Notes: generated by a model from the sequence alone, not told the origin. DNA of 64,000 nt from Erythrobacter sp. (GCF_035194505.1 NZ_CP136573.1:2219001-2283000); one strand, 5' to 3'. Shown: positions 26,131 through 36,832, numbered from the stretch's first letter. Numbers and translations are program-made.

Positions 26131-26904
26131 TTAGTCCCGCCGGAACTGGAGCACATTCGCCGGCAGCGGGCGCGGCGGGTTGAGCCGCTTTTCGGCCAGC
26201 GCGAACTTGAGCGCAGCCCCCACCATCGCGCCCGAGACCAGCAGGATCGCCGCCGCCCACACCCAGTGCGGCAGGCCGGTGACAGCGCCGATCTGGCCGG
26301 TGTCGGAGAGAACCGCGCGCCCTTCGATCACCGCCTCGCGGGTGAAGAGATAGTGGAAGTCCCGCAGCATGCTCATCGCGGCAAGGATGCCGAGGAACTG
26401 GAGCGTGAAGCGCGTGAAGGTCGGCCCGGCGCGCCATGCGACCAGCGCAAGGCACGCCGCCACCAGCGGCAGCACGGCATAGCCGACCGGAGAGCGCACC
26501 CAGATCACCACGCTGGCGATGATCGCCGCTGCGGTCAGCCACAGCACCGGCCGCCACGCCTTGCGCCAGGCGCTCGCGAAAATCAGCAGCGCGCCCACAA
26601 GGCACGGTGCGAGCGGGCCGCCTGCGGCAATCGCGGCGGGCACCCAGGGCGCGGCATCACCGGCGATGCGGCTTTCGGCGACGCCCGATCCGCTGGCGAA
26701 GATCATCAGCCGCTCGAAATCCTGTCCGGTGGCCAGCGCGGTGAGGCCGTGGCCCATCTCGTGGAACCAGGTGGTGAGGATCACGAAGGGGTAGATCAGG
26801 TAATTGCCCAGAGGCAGGGCGGGCAGCATCACCACCACAAGGCCCGCGAGCAGCAGGCGCCCTGCGGCTTCGGCCTGACTGCCTGGGCGGGTCAGCGATC
26901 GCAT
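26131..26904 (-). CDS. M50B-like membrane metallopeptidase
   Basis: 257 residues from ATG 26904, with GAGG 5 bases upstream, 7 bases after the AI-2E-type gene stop. Multiple membrane helices; the zinc site HEMGH is in TTWFHEMGHGLTALATGQD near residue 48-60, matching the short M50B-like family (PF13398). The second metal-ligand motif usual in site-2 proteases (NxxPxPxLDG) is not apparent, so peptidase activity is unproven. Probably co-transcribed with gyrB and the transporter gene. Confidence 0.85.
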   Translation of the reverse strand: MRSLTRPGSQAEAAGRLLLAGLVVVMLPALPLGNYLIYPFVILTTWFHEMGHGLTALATGQDFERLMIFASGSGVAESRIAGDAAPWVPAAIAAGGPLAPCLVGALLIFASAWRKAWRPVLWLTAAAIIASVVIWVRSPVGYAVLPLVAACLALVAWRAGPTFTRFTLQFLGILAAMSMLRDFHYLFTREAVIEGRAVLSDTGQIGAVTGLPHWVWAAAILLVSGAMVGAALKFALAEKRLNPPRPLPANVLQFRRD

Positions 26905-26911
26905 CGCGGCC

Positions 26912-28051
26912 TCACTCGGCCGAAGCGGCGGCGCGGCCCGAGGCGTCGACCGTGATCGGATCGATCTCGTCCTCCGTCGCGCGCGCATCCTCGTCCCGCT
27001 GTTCCTGCAGGATCGACCAGCTGGCAAGGAACAGCCCCGCCACCAGCGGCCCCAGCACGATGCCGGAAAAGCCGAGGAAGCTGATCCCGCCCAGGGTGGT
27101 CACCAGAATGATCCAGTCCGGGATGCCCGTGTCGCGGCCCACCAGAATCGGGCGCAGCACGTTGTCGGAGGAGGAGATCACCGCAAAGCCGAACACCAGC
27201 ACAAAGATGCCCTGCCACGCCTCGCCCGCGATCAGCAGCCACAGGCCGACCGGCACATAGACTGCCCCCGCGCCGATCACCGGCACCAGCGCGAAGACCG
27301 TGGTCAGCACGCCGAACAGCAGTGCGGATTCCAGCCCGACGATAAAGAAGCTGATCCCCGCCAGCACGCCCTGCACCAGCCCGACGACCCCCGATCCCTT
27401 GATCGTCGCGCGCACGATGCCGAGGAACCGCTGCGCCAGCCGCTCGGAAATCGAGCGTTCCACCGGAATGGTGCGCAGCACCGTGCGCCCGATCCGCTCG
27501 CCGTCGCGCAGCAGGAAGAACATCACGTAAAGCCCGACGCTGAAGGCCAACAGGAAGCCCAGCGCTCCGCTGCCGATCGAGACCGCTTGGGACGCGATCA
27601 TCCCGGCGCTTTCGGCCAGCAGGCCTTCGAGCTTGGTCTGCACATTGGCCATGTCGGCCCAGCCCGAACGGTCGACCGCTTGCTGCGCGACTTCCGGCAG
27701 CATGCCATAGGCGCGGTCAAAGCTGGTCGCGAGGTCGAGCGGCTGGGCCTGCAAGGTGGCGACCAGCACCAGCGCCTCCTGCACCACCAGCGTCGCCAGC
27801 CACAGCGCGGGCACCAGCACCGCAAAGAAAATCACCCCCAGCGAAGAAATCGCCGCCGGATTGCGGTGCCCGCCCATCTTGCGCAGCATCCAGCGGTAGA
27901 GCGGCTGGAACATGATCGCGGCCAGCGCAGCCCACAGCAGCGGTTGGGCAAAGGGCCACACGATCACCGCCATCAGCAGGCTCACCACCGCCAGAACCAG
28001 CAGGAAACTCGCGTGCTGCAATTCGTCGGTGCGGTGGAGCTGATGGGACAT
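26912..28051 (-). CDS. AI-2E family (PerM-like) transporter
   Basis: 379 residues with about seven to eight membrane segments. Family blocks are LLWAALAAIMFQPLYRW, FLLAFSVGLYVMFFLLRDGERI (in parts), GLVQGVLAGISFFIVGLESALLFG (in parts), GAVYVPVGLWLL, and the final DNVLRPILVGRDTGIPDW and GISFLGFSGIVLGP. Despite the name, substrates vary and autoinducer export is shown only for a few members; ion antiport is known for others. It starts 11 bases after the gyrB stop. Confidence 0.92.
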   Translation of the reverse strand: MSHQLHRTDELQHASFLLVLAVVSLLMAVIVWPFAQPLLWAALAAIMFQPLYRWMLRKMGGHRNPAAISSLGVIFFAVLVPALWLATLVVQEALVLVATLQAQPLDLATSFDRAYGMLPEVAQQAVDRSGWADMANVQTKLEGLLAESAGMIASQAVSIGSGALGFLLAFSVGLYVMFFLLRDGERIGRTVLRTIPVERSISERLAQRFLGIVRATIKGSGVVGLVQGVLAGISFFIVGLESALLFGVLTTVFALVPVIGAGAVYVPVGLWLLIAGEAWQGIFVLVFGFAVISSSDNVLRPILVGRDTGIPDWIILVTTLGGISFLGFSGIVLGPLVAGLFLASWSILQEQRDEDARATEDEIDPITVDASGRAAASAE

Positions 28052-28062
28052 TGCTTGCTGGC

Positions 28063-30621
<2,559 letters not shown>

Positions 30622-30717
30622 GGCCCATCATATAGGCGCTGAAGACGGGAAACCCAACTGCGGGAGGCCCCTTGGAGGCGCTTTTCCACGGGTGACGAGG
30701 GCGCTTCGTCGAAGGGG

Positions 30718-31485
30718 CTAGAAGGCGGGGCGGAAATGCACCTTCCCGCGCCACATGGTGGCATCGAACAGCCCCATCATGCCTTGGCGGGAGGCTTCGG
30801 GAAACTGGGTGACATGGCACATCGCGGCGGCCTTGGCGGCGGCGAGATCGGCGGGGGTGTAGGCGATGGTCTCGGTCAGCAGCGCGGGATCGGTGGTGGC
30901 CCAGTCCGCCATCTCGGGCACCGGCGGGAGGCTGCCTGCGGGGATGCCGACATAGAGCAGCTTCGGGCGCTGGCCCGGAGGGCGGGCCTGCGCGATCTGG
31001 GTGACGATCGCGCTCACCATGCGGTGATCGGCATGACCATAGCCCCCGTCCGGCCCCCAGGTGAGGATCATGTCGGTTTCGGCCAGCCATGAATCGAGAT
31101 CGACCAGCAGCTTGCCCGCCGTGCTGCCTTCGTGGTGGGCATTGAGCCCAAGCGTCCCGTCGCCGCGATTGAGGCTCGCCACCGAGGCCGCGCCGAGCGC
31201 TTCGGCGGCGCAGAAAGCCTCCTTCAGCCGCACCTCGCCCAGCGCCTTGCCCGGCTTGAGGTCCGATACGCCCGGCCCGGCATCGCCCTGCGTGGCATAG
31301 GCGATCTGGACCCGCGCTCCCTGCCGCGCCAGCGCCGCCAGCGCAGGGGCCATGAACAGCTCGTCATCGGGATGGGCGAGCACCACTGTCACCTGCAAGG
31401 GCTCCGCCGCCTGCTCCTGCGCGCCGGCCTGCGCTCCCGTCAGCGCCAATGCGGCCAGCGCGATCATGCCTGCCTTGCTGATCAT
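30718..31485 (-). CDS. Secreted PIG-L family deacetylase
   Basis: 255 residues with a signal peptide (about 1-22, ending GAQAGAQ). Zinc-binding motifs of PIG-L/LmbE deacetylases are intact: AHPDDE near residue 37 and GHADHRMV near 150. Family members remove N-acetyl groups from sugar derivatives such as GlcNAc-PI or GlcNAc-Ins. The signal peptide places this one in the periplasm, so a cell-wall, capsule or imported sugar substrate is likelier than a mycothiol-type pathway. Divergent from the AMP-binding gene. Confidence 0.9.
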   Translation of the reverse strand: MISKAGMIALAALALTGAQAGAQEQAAEPLQVTVVLAHPDDELFMAPALAALARQGARVQIAYATQGDAGPGVSDLKPGKALGEVRLKEAFCAAEALGAASVASLNRGDGTLGLNAHHEGSTAGKLLVDLDSWLAETDMILTWGPDGGYGHADHRMVSAIVTQIAQARPPGQRPKLLYVGIPAGSLPPVPEMADWATTDPALLTETIAYTPADLAAAKAAAMCHVTQFPEASRQGMMGLFDATMWRGKVHFRPAF

Positions 31486-31570
31486 CTCGTGTCCCTCTCC
31501 TCATGGGCATCCTGCCACTTTCGCGAGCGTCTGCGCAAATCCTTTGCGCCTGTGACCCCGCCGATTATGC

Positions 31571-33130
31571 ATGGCCGTCATGAGCCAAGAGATGATGATG
31601 AGCCGCCTTGCCGAGCCTTTCGGCAGCTTCCCCGACATCCTGATGGAGTGGTCGCGCCTGCGCGGTGACGAACTGGCGCTGCGCGACGAACGCCGCGAGG
31701 TCTATTGGGCCGAGCTGGTCGGGCTGGTCGAGCGGCTGGCGGCGCGGCTGGTGGAGACGGGGCTCCAGCGCGGGCAGTCGGTGGCGATCCTCGGGACCTC
31801 CACAGTCGAATATGCGCTGGTGTTTCTGGCGGCGGTGCGGGCAGGCGGGGTCGCCGCGCCGCTCACCACCAGCGCAAGCCCTGAGCAGCTCGAAGGCATG
31901 GCAAAGGATTCGGGCGCGATCCATCTGTTCATCGACGCGGCCAAGGCGGCTGAGCTGGGGCCGGATTTCATGGCGGACCTGATCCGCGTGCCGCTCGAAA
32001 GCGTCGACCAGTGGATGGCCCCTCCGGGGACGCGGGCTCCGGACTTCGTGCCCGGGCCGAAAGACCCGTTCAACATCATCTATTCCAGCGGGACGACGGG
32101 CATCCCCAAGGGCATCGTCCATTCGCACCAGATGCGCTGGCGGCAGTTTGCGGCGACGGCGCTGTCCTATCTGGGGGCAGGGCTGGAGGTGCGCTCGCTC
32201 GCCTCGACCCCGCTCTATTCCAACACCACCATGGTCGCCTTCCTGCCGGTGCTGCTGGCAGGCGGCTGCGTGCGGGTGATGGGCAAGTTCGATTGCGCCA
32301 AGTGGCTCACCCACGCGCAGGCTGACCGGACGACCATCACCATGCTGGTGCCGGTGCAATACCAGCGGCTGATGGACTTCGCGGGCTTTGACGATTTCGA
32401 CCTCTCCAGCCTCAAGCTCAAATATTGCACCTCCGCGCCCTTCTCTGCCGAGTTGAAGCGCGAGGTGCTGCGCCGGATGCCCGGCGGCCTGATCGAGATC
32501 TATTCGATGACCGAGGGCGGGGTGGTCTGCCTGCTTGCGTGCCACGAATTCCCCGACAAGCTCCACACCGTCGGCCGCCCTGCGCCGGGCAGCGAGTTGA
32601 AGGTGGTGGATGATGAAGACCGCGAAGTGCCGCCCGGCACCCCCGGCAACATGATCGGCCGCAGCCTCACCATGATGAGCGGCTACAAGAACCGCCCTGA
32701 CAAAACCGCCGAGGCCCAGTGGATCGACCCGGCGACGGGCGAGGCGTGGATGCGCATGGGCGATATCGGGCGGGTCGACGCGGAAGGATTTGTCGAACTG
32801 GTCGGCCGTGCCAAGGACATGATCATCTCGGGCGGGTTCAACATCTATCCCAGCGATCTCGAGGCCGAATTGCTGAAGGAGGCGGGCGTGGCCGAGGCGG
32901 CGGTGGTCGGTGTGCCTTCGCGTGCCTGGGGCGAGACCCCGGTCGGCTTCGTGGTGCTGAAGGGCAATGGCGAACCGGCAGCGATCATGGCGGCGGTGAA
33001 TGTACGGCTGGGCAAGACCCAGCGGCTTGCCGCACTCCACGTGATCGCGGAGATGCCGCGCAGCCATATCGGCAAGCTGCTCAAGACCGAGCTGCGCGAG
33101 GAAGCCGAGCGGCTCGGCGGGATCGACTAG
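31571..33130 (+). CDS. AMP-dependent acyl-CoA ligase
   Basis: 519 residues of the ANL superfamily. IIYSSGTTGIPKGIVHSHQM (P-loop), IYSMTEGG, MGDIGRVDAEGFVELVGRAK and MIISGGFNIYPSDLEAEL are all present, with a C-terminal Lys in GKLLKTELREE. It differs clearly from the synthetase at 12.3-14.0 kb, so the two are not recent duplicates. The substrate acid is unknown; the short GG at the TEGG motif resembles medium-chain or aromatic ligases. Five ATGs lie within the first 15 codons and no ribosome-binding site decides between them. Followed by a hairpin terminator. Confidence 0.88.
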   Translation: MAVMSQEMMMSRLAEPFGSFPDILMEWSRLRGDELALRDERREVYWAELVGLVERLAARLVETGLQRGQSVAILGTSTVEYALVFLAAVRAGGVAAPLTTSASPEQLEGMAKDSGAIHLFIDAAKAAELGPDFMADLIRVPLESVDQWMAPPGTRAPDFVPGPKDPFNIIYSSGTTGIPKGIVHSHQMRWRQFAATALSYLGAGLEVRSLASTPLYSNTTMVAFLPVLLAGGCVRVMGKFDCAKWLTHAQADRTTITMLVPVQYQRLMDFAGFDDFDLSSLKLKYCTSAPFSAELKREVLRRMPGGLIEIYSMTEGGVVCLLACHEFPDKLHTVGRPAPGSELKVVDDEDREVPPGTPGNMIGRSLTMMSGYKNRPDKTAEAQWIDPATGEAWMRMGDIGRVDAEGFVELVGRAKDMIISGGFNIYPSDLEAELLKEAGVAEAAVVGVPSRAWGETPVGFVVLKGNGEPAAIMAAVNVRLGKTQRLAALHVIAEMPRSHIGKLLKTELREEAERLGGID

Positions 33131-33145
33131 GCACCGGATGCAGCA

Positions 33146-33177
33146 CGGCCCGGCTCCTCTGGTGAGGAACCGGGCCG
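33146..33177. terminator. hairpin after the AMP-ligase gene (shared with the minus-strand peptide gene)
   Basis: CGGCCCGGCTCCTC (33146-33159) pairs with GAGGAACCGGGCCG (33164-33177) with one mismatch and a 4-base loop. It lies 16 bases after the ligase stop and 26 bases beyond the stop of the minus-strand small peptide, so it could serve both. No strong T-run on either side. Confidence 0.6.
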
Positions 33178-33202
33178 CATGAGGCTTTGGCCTGCCTGCG
33201 CG

Positions 33203-33286
33203 TTACACGATAAACGTGTTGAACGCGGTGCCGCTGATAGCAACGGCGAGCAGCAGGGCGAAAGCCTTTTCGCTGATCATGGTCAT
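33203..33286 (-). CDS. 27-residue putative membrane peptide
   Basis: ATG 33286 to TAA 33203. The peptide begins MTMISEKAF, continues with a hydrophobic helix (LLLAVAISGTAF) and ends NTFIV. It would be a single-pass membrane peptide. AAGGGAAA lies 9 bases upstream of the ATG, and a promoter can be drawn: TTGAAT (33406-33401), 18-base spacer, TATGAT (33382-33377). The transcript leader would be almost wholly a hairpin (33319-33366) whose loop carries a run of seven C. Short length makes coding status uncertain; conservation in relatives would settle it. Confidence 0.5.
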   Translation of the reverse strand: MTMISEKAFALLLAVAISGTAFNTFIV

Positions 33287-33318
33287 GGTTCTGGTTTCCC
33301 TTGTTCTGGTTTTTGTTT

Positions 33319-33366
33319 GGGCGGCCCGGGTCAGCAAGGGAGAGGGGGGGAGAGGTCTCGCCGCCC
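33319..33366 (-). ncRNA. 5'-leader hairpin with C-run loop before the small peptide
   Basis: GGGCGGC (33319-33325) pairs with GCCGCCC (33360-33366). In the minus-strand RNA the loop holds CTCTCCCCCCCTCTCCC, complementary to purine-rich ribosome-binding sites. It begins about three bases after the predicted transcription start. It may control translation of the peptide or act in trans. Confidence 0.4.
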
Positions 33367-33436
33367 GGGCCCGTGCATCATATGGGAATGCACGCGTAAT
33401 ATTCAAACCCTATCGCGAATAAAAATGTTTTACCCC

Positions 33437-33765
33437 CGCAACTAGAGGTTGTTGCGTAGTGGGGCAGAAATGCGCGTGGCGGGGTGTGCGACACAGGGGC
33501 GCGTGCAGCCGCTGGAGACGCGGTCACCAATGTTAGGGGGGGAGGACTGGCGACCGCGTCTCGCGTGCTGCTTGCCCGGCCGGGGGGATGGCAGGGCATC
33601 CGGCGGATCCCAACGGCCGAGGGGGGAGAGGCCGTCAACGCCGGATCTGGCAGGCTGGCGGAGCAGCCGTCTTCGGCCTTCTTCCACCATGCGATGGTCC
33701 AGAGGAAATGCCGGGTGGAGAGAGAGGAGCCCGGCGCCCATCGCGTGAGCGCTATCTGGTGACAG
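33437..33765 (-). ncRNA. putative multi-hairpin small RNA with C-rich (anti-SD-like) loops
   Basis: No convincing gene lies here, yet both arms of several hairpins are preserved: A 33710-33735 (GCCGGG/CCCGGC, loop CTCCTCTCTCTCCA); B 33598-33646 (ATCCGGCG/CGCCGGAT outside, ACGGCC/GGCCGT inside, loop TCTCCCCCCTC); C 33574-33597 (weaker, contains ATCCCCCC); D 33515-33562 (11-base perfect stem GAGACGCGGTC/GACCGCGTCTC, loop with TCCTCCCCCCC). Read on the minus strand, every loop exposes C-runs. A perfect TATAAT (33775-33770) with TTGGTC at a 15-base spacer precedes them, and CGCAAC/GTTGCG (33437-33456) followed by a T-run 11 bases later could end the RNA. Read on the plus strand the loops are G-runs instead. 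Confidence 0.5.
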
Positions 33766-33769
33766 GGCG

Positions 33770-33796
33770 ATTATATTGCAAATGCGAAAAGACCAA
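33770..33796 (-). promoter_or_regulatory. candidate promoter of the multi-hairpin RNA
   Basis: On the minus strand: TTGGTC at 33796-33791 and TATAAT at 33775-33770, spacer 15 bases (short of the ideal 17). The surrounding 60 bases are markedly AT-rich compared with the window. Confidence 0.4.
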
Positions 33797-33842
33797 TTTT
33801 AGTTGCATGAAACGCAACATAATACGCCGGGCCAAACGCAAA

Positions 33843-33868
33843 CGGCCGCCGGATCGCTCCGACGGCCG
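33843..33868 (-). terminator. terminator after the UrcA gene
   Basis: CGGCCGCCGGA and TCCGACGGCCG form an 11-base stem with one mismatch and loop TCGC, 25 bases beyond the UrcA stop; on the minus strand it is followed by TTTGCGTTT. Confidence 0.65.
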
Positions 33869-33892
33869 CTCGTGTTTTCAGAGGCTTGTCGC

Positions 33893-34201
33893 TTAGTTGG
33901 CAGCGACCGCACGGCCGTTGCGGGCTTCCGCGGCGGCGACGCGCTCGACTTCGGCCAGCGCCACGGTGCGGGCTTCGGCGACGCACTTGCTGTCGACCAC
34001 GGTGCGGCCGAAGGCAAAGCGGCCAGCCGCCTCGGTGGTGCAGGCCTTGCGCAGCTGCGCGTTGATGCGCGTTTCGAGCGCGGCGCGGCCTTCGGCGCTG
34101 GTCACGTCGACATCACCATAGGCGATGCGCACGGTCACGGTTTCCGCAGCAGCCGGAGCGGCGACGGCGGCGAGAGCGATCAGGGGGAGGATGAAACGCA
34201 T
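33893..34201 (-). CDS. UrcA family protein
   Basis: 102 residues with a signal peptide (about 1-19, ending APAAAE). The mature part (VRIAYGDVDVTSAEGRAAL, then RINAQLRKAC and a second Cys in VVDSKCVAEA) matches the UrcA family (TIGR04433), small periplasmic proteins restricted mainly to Sphingomonadales and Caulobacterales, with two conserved Cys probably forming a disulfide. Function is unknown. It is followed by a clear terminator and preceded by an AT-rich 265-base region shared divergently with guaA. Confidence 0.92.
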   Translation of the reverse strand: MRFILPLIALAAVAAPAAAETVTVRIAYGDVDVTSAEGRAALETRINAQLRKACTTEAAGRFAFGRTVVDSKCVAEARTVALAEVERVAAAEARNGRAVAAN

Positions 34202-34466
34202 GAGAAAACTCCGGATTTGAGAGGGTGTCAGAAAGGATCGATGCCGTTGGCCGGCATTCAGTTGCTGTTTGAAACTCTGGTGCAGTGCACAAGAGAACTG
34301 TGCAAATGCGAAATGCGCGAGAATGGTTCCAAAGATTGCAACGTGAAACCGATATTTTCTCGGGAACCATCAGAAATTATGAAGGAAAAAATTGCTGCAC
34401 CGCAAAAATACGGATCGCTGTGTTGCGATGCTGGACTTCGCTCGGCGCGCTCCGTAATCCGCCGCC
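34202..34466. promoter_or_regulatory. AT-rich divergent control region of UrcA and guaA
   Basis: This region is far richer in A+T than its surroundings. ATGGTTCC (34323-34330) and GGAACCAT (34363-34370) are exact inverted repeats 32 bases apart, a spacing compatible with a regulator dimer pair or an RNA stem. No riboswitch of the guanine type is recognisable. Confidence 0.4.
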
Positions 34467-36080
34467 ATGAGCGCGCACCCCTCCAGCCCCGCTGCGGGCG
34501 ATTCCCCCGCTTCCCAGAGCGTCCCCGAATCGATCCTGATCGTCGATTTCGGCAGCCAGGTGACCCAGCTGATCGCGCGCCGCGTGCGCGAGGCGGGGGT
34601 CTACTCGGAAATCGCGCCTTTCACCCAGGCCGAAGCCGCGTTCCGGAGGATGAAGCCCAAGGGCATCATCCTGTCAGGCTCTCCCGCGAGCGTGCCCGAC
34701 GACGGCTCTCCGCGCGCGCCCCAAGCCCTGTTCGAGGCGGGCGTTCCGATCCTTGGCATCTGCTATGGCCAGCAGGTGATGAGCCACCAGCTGGGCGGCG
34801 AGGTGAAGCCCGGGCATGAAACCGGTGAAGGCGGCGAATTCGGCCGCGCGTTTCTCACCGTCACCGCCGAATGCGCGCTGTTCAACGGCCTGTGGGCCGT
34901 GGGCGAGCGCCATCAGGTGTGGATGAGCCACGGCGACAAGGTCACGCAGTTTGCCCCCGGTTTCGAAATCGTCGCCACCTCCGACGGCGCGCCCTTCGCG
35001 GTGATCGCGGACGAGGCGCGGCGCTTCTACGGCACCCAGTTCCATCCCGAGGTGGTCCACACCCCGGATGGCGGCAAGCTGATCGCCAATTTCGTGCGCC
35101 ATGTCTGCGGCCTTGCGGGCGACTGGACCATGGCCGAATTCCGCAAGACCAAGATCGCGGAAATCCGCGAACAGGTGGGCGACAAGCGGGTCATTTGCGG
35201 CCTCTCGGGCGGGGTCGATTCGGCGGTTGCCGCGGTGCTGATCCACGAGGCGATCGGCGACCAGCTGACCTGCGTCTTCGTCGACCACGGCCTCATGCGC
35301 ATGAACGAGGCCGAACAGGTCGTCACCCTGTTCCGCGACCATTACAACATCCCGCTGGTTCACGTGGAGGCCGAAGAGCTGTTCCTCGGCGGCCTTGCGG
35401 GGCTCACCGATCCGGAAGCCAAGCGCAAGTTCATCGGCAAGACCTTCATCGACGTGTTCGAGGCCGAGGCCAAGAAGATCGGCGGGGCGGAGTTCCTCGC
35501 GCAAGGGACGCTCTATCCCGATGTTATCGAGTCTGTCTCCTTCACCGGCGGGCCGAGCGTCACGATCAAGAGCCACCACAATGTCGGCGGCCTGCCCGAG
35601 CGCATGAACATGTCGCTGGTCGAGCCGCTGCGCGAGCTGTTCAAGGACGAGGTGCGCGACCTCGGCCGCGAGCTGGGCCTGCCCGATGCCTTTGTCGGCC
35701 GCCACCCCTTCCCCGGCCCGGGCCTTGCAATCCGTATCCCCGGCGAGGTGACCAAGGAACGCTGCGACATCCTGAGGAAGGCCGATGCTGTCTACCTTGA
35801 GGAGATCCGCAATGCGGGCCTCTATGATGCGATCTGGCAGGCCTTCGCGGTGCTGCTGCCGGTCAAGACGGTTGGCGTGATGGGCGACGGGCGCACTTAC
35901 GATTCGGTTTGCGCCCTGCGCGCCGTGACCTCGACCGACGGGATGACCGCCGACGTCTTCCCCTATGACGCCGGTTTCCTCACCCGCGTCGCCACCCGCA
36001 TCGTCAACGAGGTGAAGGGCATCAACCGCGTGGTCTACGACTATACGTCGAAGCCGCCCGGCACGATTGAGTGGGAGTAA
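34467..36080 (+). CDS. guaA: GMP synthase (glutamine-hydrolysing)
   Basis: 537 residues. N-terminal class-I amidotransferase: ILIVDFGSQVTQLIARRVRE, nucleophile Cys in GICYGQQVM and catalytic HPE in TQFHPEVVHT. ATP-pyrophosphatase domain: CGLSGGVDSAVAAVLIH (P-loop), VFVDHGLMR. C-terminal dimerisation/XMP domain with GTLYPDVIES, KSHHNVGGLPERM, PFPGPGLAIR and terminal GTIEWE. It converts XMP to GMP with glutamine. The start has a 20-residue Ser/Pro/Ala lead absent from most homologues; a later start is conceivable but no better ATG exists near. Confidence 0.97.
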   Translation: MSAHPSSPAAGDSPASQSVPESILIVDFGSQVTQLIARRVREAGVYSEIAPFTQAEAAFRRMKPKGIILSGSPASVPDDGSPRAPQALFEAGVPILGICYGQQVMSHQLGGEVKPGHETGEGGEFGRAFLTVTAECALFNGLWAVGERHQVWMSHGDKVTQFAPGFEIVATSDGAPFAVIADEARRFYGTQFHPEVVHTPDGGKLIANFVRHVCGLAGDWTMAEFRKTKIAEIREQVGDKRVICGLSGGVDSAVAAVLIHEAIGDQLTCVFVDHGLMRMNEAEQVVTLFRDHYNIPLVHVEAEELFLGGLAGLTDPEAKRKFIGKTFIDVFEAEAKKIGGAEFLAQGTLYPDVIESVSFTGGPSVTIKSHHNVGGLPERMNMSLVEPLRELFKDEVRDLGRELGLPDAFVGRHPFPGPGLAIRIPGEVTKERCDILRKADAVYLEEIRNAGLYDAIWQAFAVLLPVKTVGVMGDGRTYDSVCALRAVTSTDGMTADVFPYDAGFLTRVATRIVNEVKGINRVVYDYTSKPPGTIEWE

Positions 36081-36156
36081 GCTGCAACGCCCCATTGCGC
36101 GCGGCAGCAAATCGCATATCTCTGCGCCCTGACATTTCCGCCCAAAGGTATTGCCT

Positions 36157-36801
36157 GTGACGAACCTGCGCCTCCTTGCTCCCCTCGCTGCCGCTCTTGC
36201 GCTTGGCCTTGCGGCCTGTGCCGGGAAGGAGGCCGAGGCGCCCAAGGATGATGTGGCCGAGGCTGCTCCGGTAACGGAAGGCGCATGGACGCTCGATCCG
36301 GCAGGATCGCGCCTGTCCTATGTCAGCATCAAGGCGGGCGAGATTGCCGAGGCCAACCGCTTCGAGAAGCTCTCCGGCACCGTCGCCGCCGATGGCACGG
36401 CGAGCCTCGATATCGATCTCGCCTCGGTCAATACCGGGGTCGATATCCGCAACGAGCGGATGCGCGAAATCTTCTTCGCCGTGGCCGAGAACCCCAAGGC
36501 CACCATCACCGCCAAGCTCGATCCGGCCGGCTTTGCGGGCCTTGCCGTGGGCCAGTCGCTCACCCGCCCGCTCAAGGCGAGCGTGACGATCAAGGGCGCA
36601 TCGGCCGATATCGATACCGAGGTGCTGGTCACCCGCGTCGGTGCCGACCGCGTCACCGTGGTGCCGACCGCGCCGGTCATCATCTCGACCGACATGTTCG
36701 GCCTGACCGACGAACTCGGCGAATTGCGCGCGCTGGCGCAGCTGCCCTCGATCACCCCGGCGGTCCCGGTAACCTTCTCGCTGTCCTTCACCCGCAGCTA
36801 A
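36157..36801 (+). CDS. YceI-family lipoprotein
   Basis: 214 residues from GTG 36157, preferred over TTG 36151 because AAAGG lies 8 bases before it. A lipoprotein signal peptide ends at the lipobox LAAC (about residue 20), followed by an Ala/Glu linker and a YceI lipocalin-like domain (GAWTLDPAGSRLSYVSIKAG, LDIDLASVNTGVDIRNERM in parts, FFAVAENPKATI). YceI proteins bind isoprenoid-type lipids such as quinones. The lipobox makes this one a substrate for Lgt in the same window. Family members with a lipobox are less common than secreted ones. Confidence 0.9.
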   Translation: MTNLRLLAPLAAALALGLAACAGKEAEAPKDDVAEAAPVTEGAWTLDPAGSRLSYVSIKAGEIAEANRFEKLSGTVAADGTASLDIDLASVNTGVDIRNERMREIFFAVAENPKATITAKLDPAGFAGLAVGQSLTRPLKASVTIKGASADIDTEVLVTRVGADRVTVVPTAPVIISTDMFGLTDELGELRALAQLPSITPAVPVTFSLSFTRS

Positions 36802-36818
36802 CTGATTTTTCAGGCCGT

Positions 36819-36832
36819 TTGAGCCGGATCAA
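36819..36832. promoter_or_regulatory. FNR/CRP-family-like site
   Basis: TTGAGCCGGATCAA differs from the FNR/FixK palindrome TTGAT-N4-ATCAA at one base. It lies 17 bases after the YceI stop and 214 bases before the nitronate monooxygenase start. The distance is long for activation unless an unannotated transcript begins between. Confidence 0.3.

Noticed and set aside
33598..33646. CRISPR-like repeat array
   Set aside because: The hairpins differ in sequence and length and have no regular spacers.
33510..33760. RNase P RNA, tmRNA, 6S RNA or SRP RNA
   Set aside because: GAGGAAATGCCGGG resembles a piece of RNase P RNA, but the other invariant elements of those RNAs are absent.
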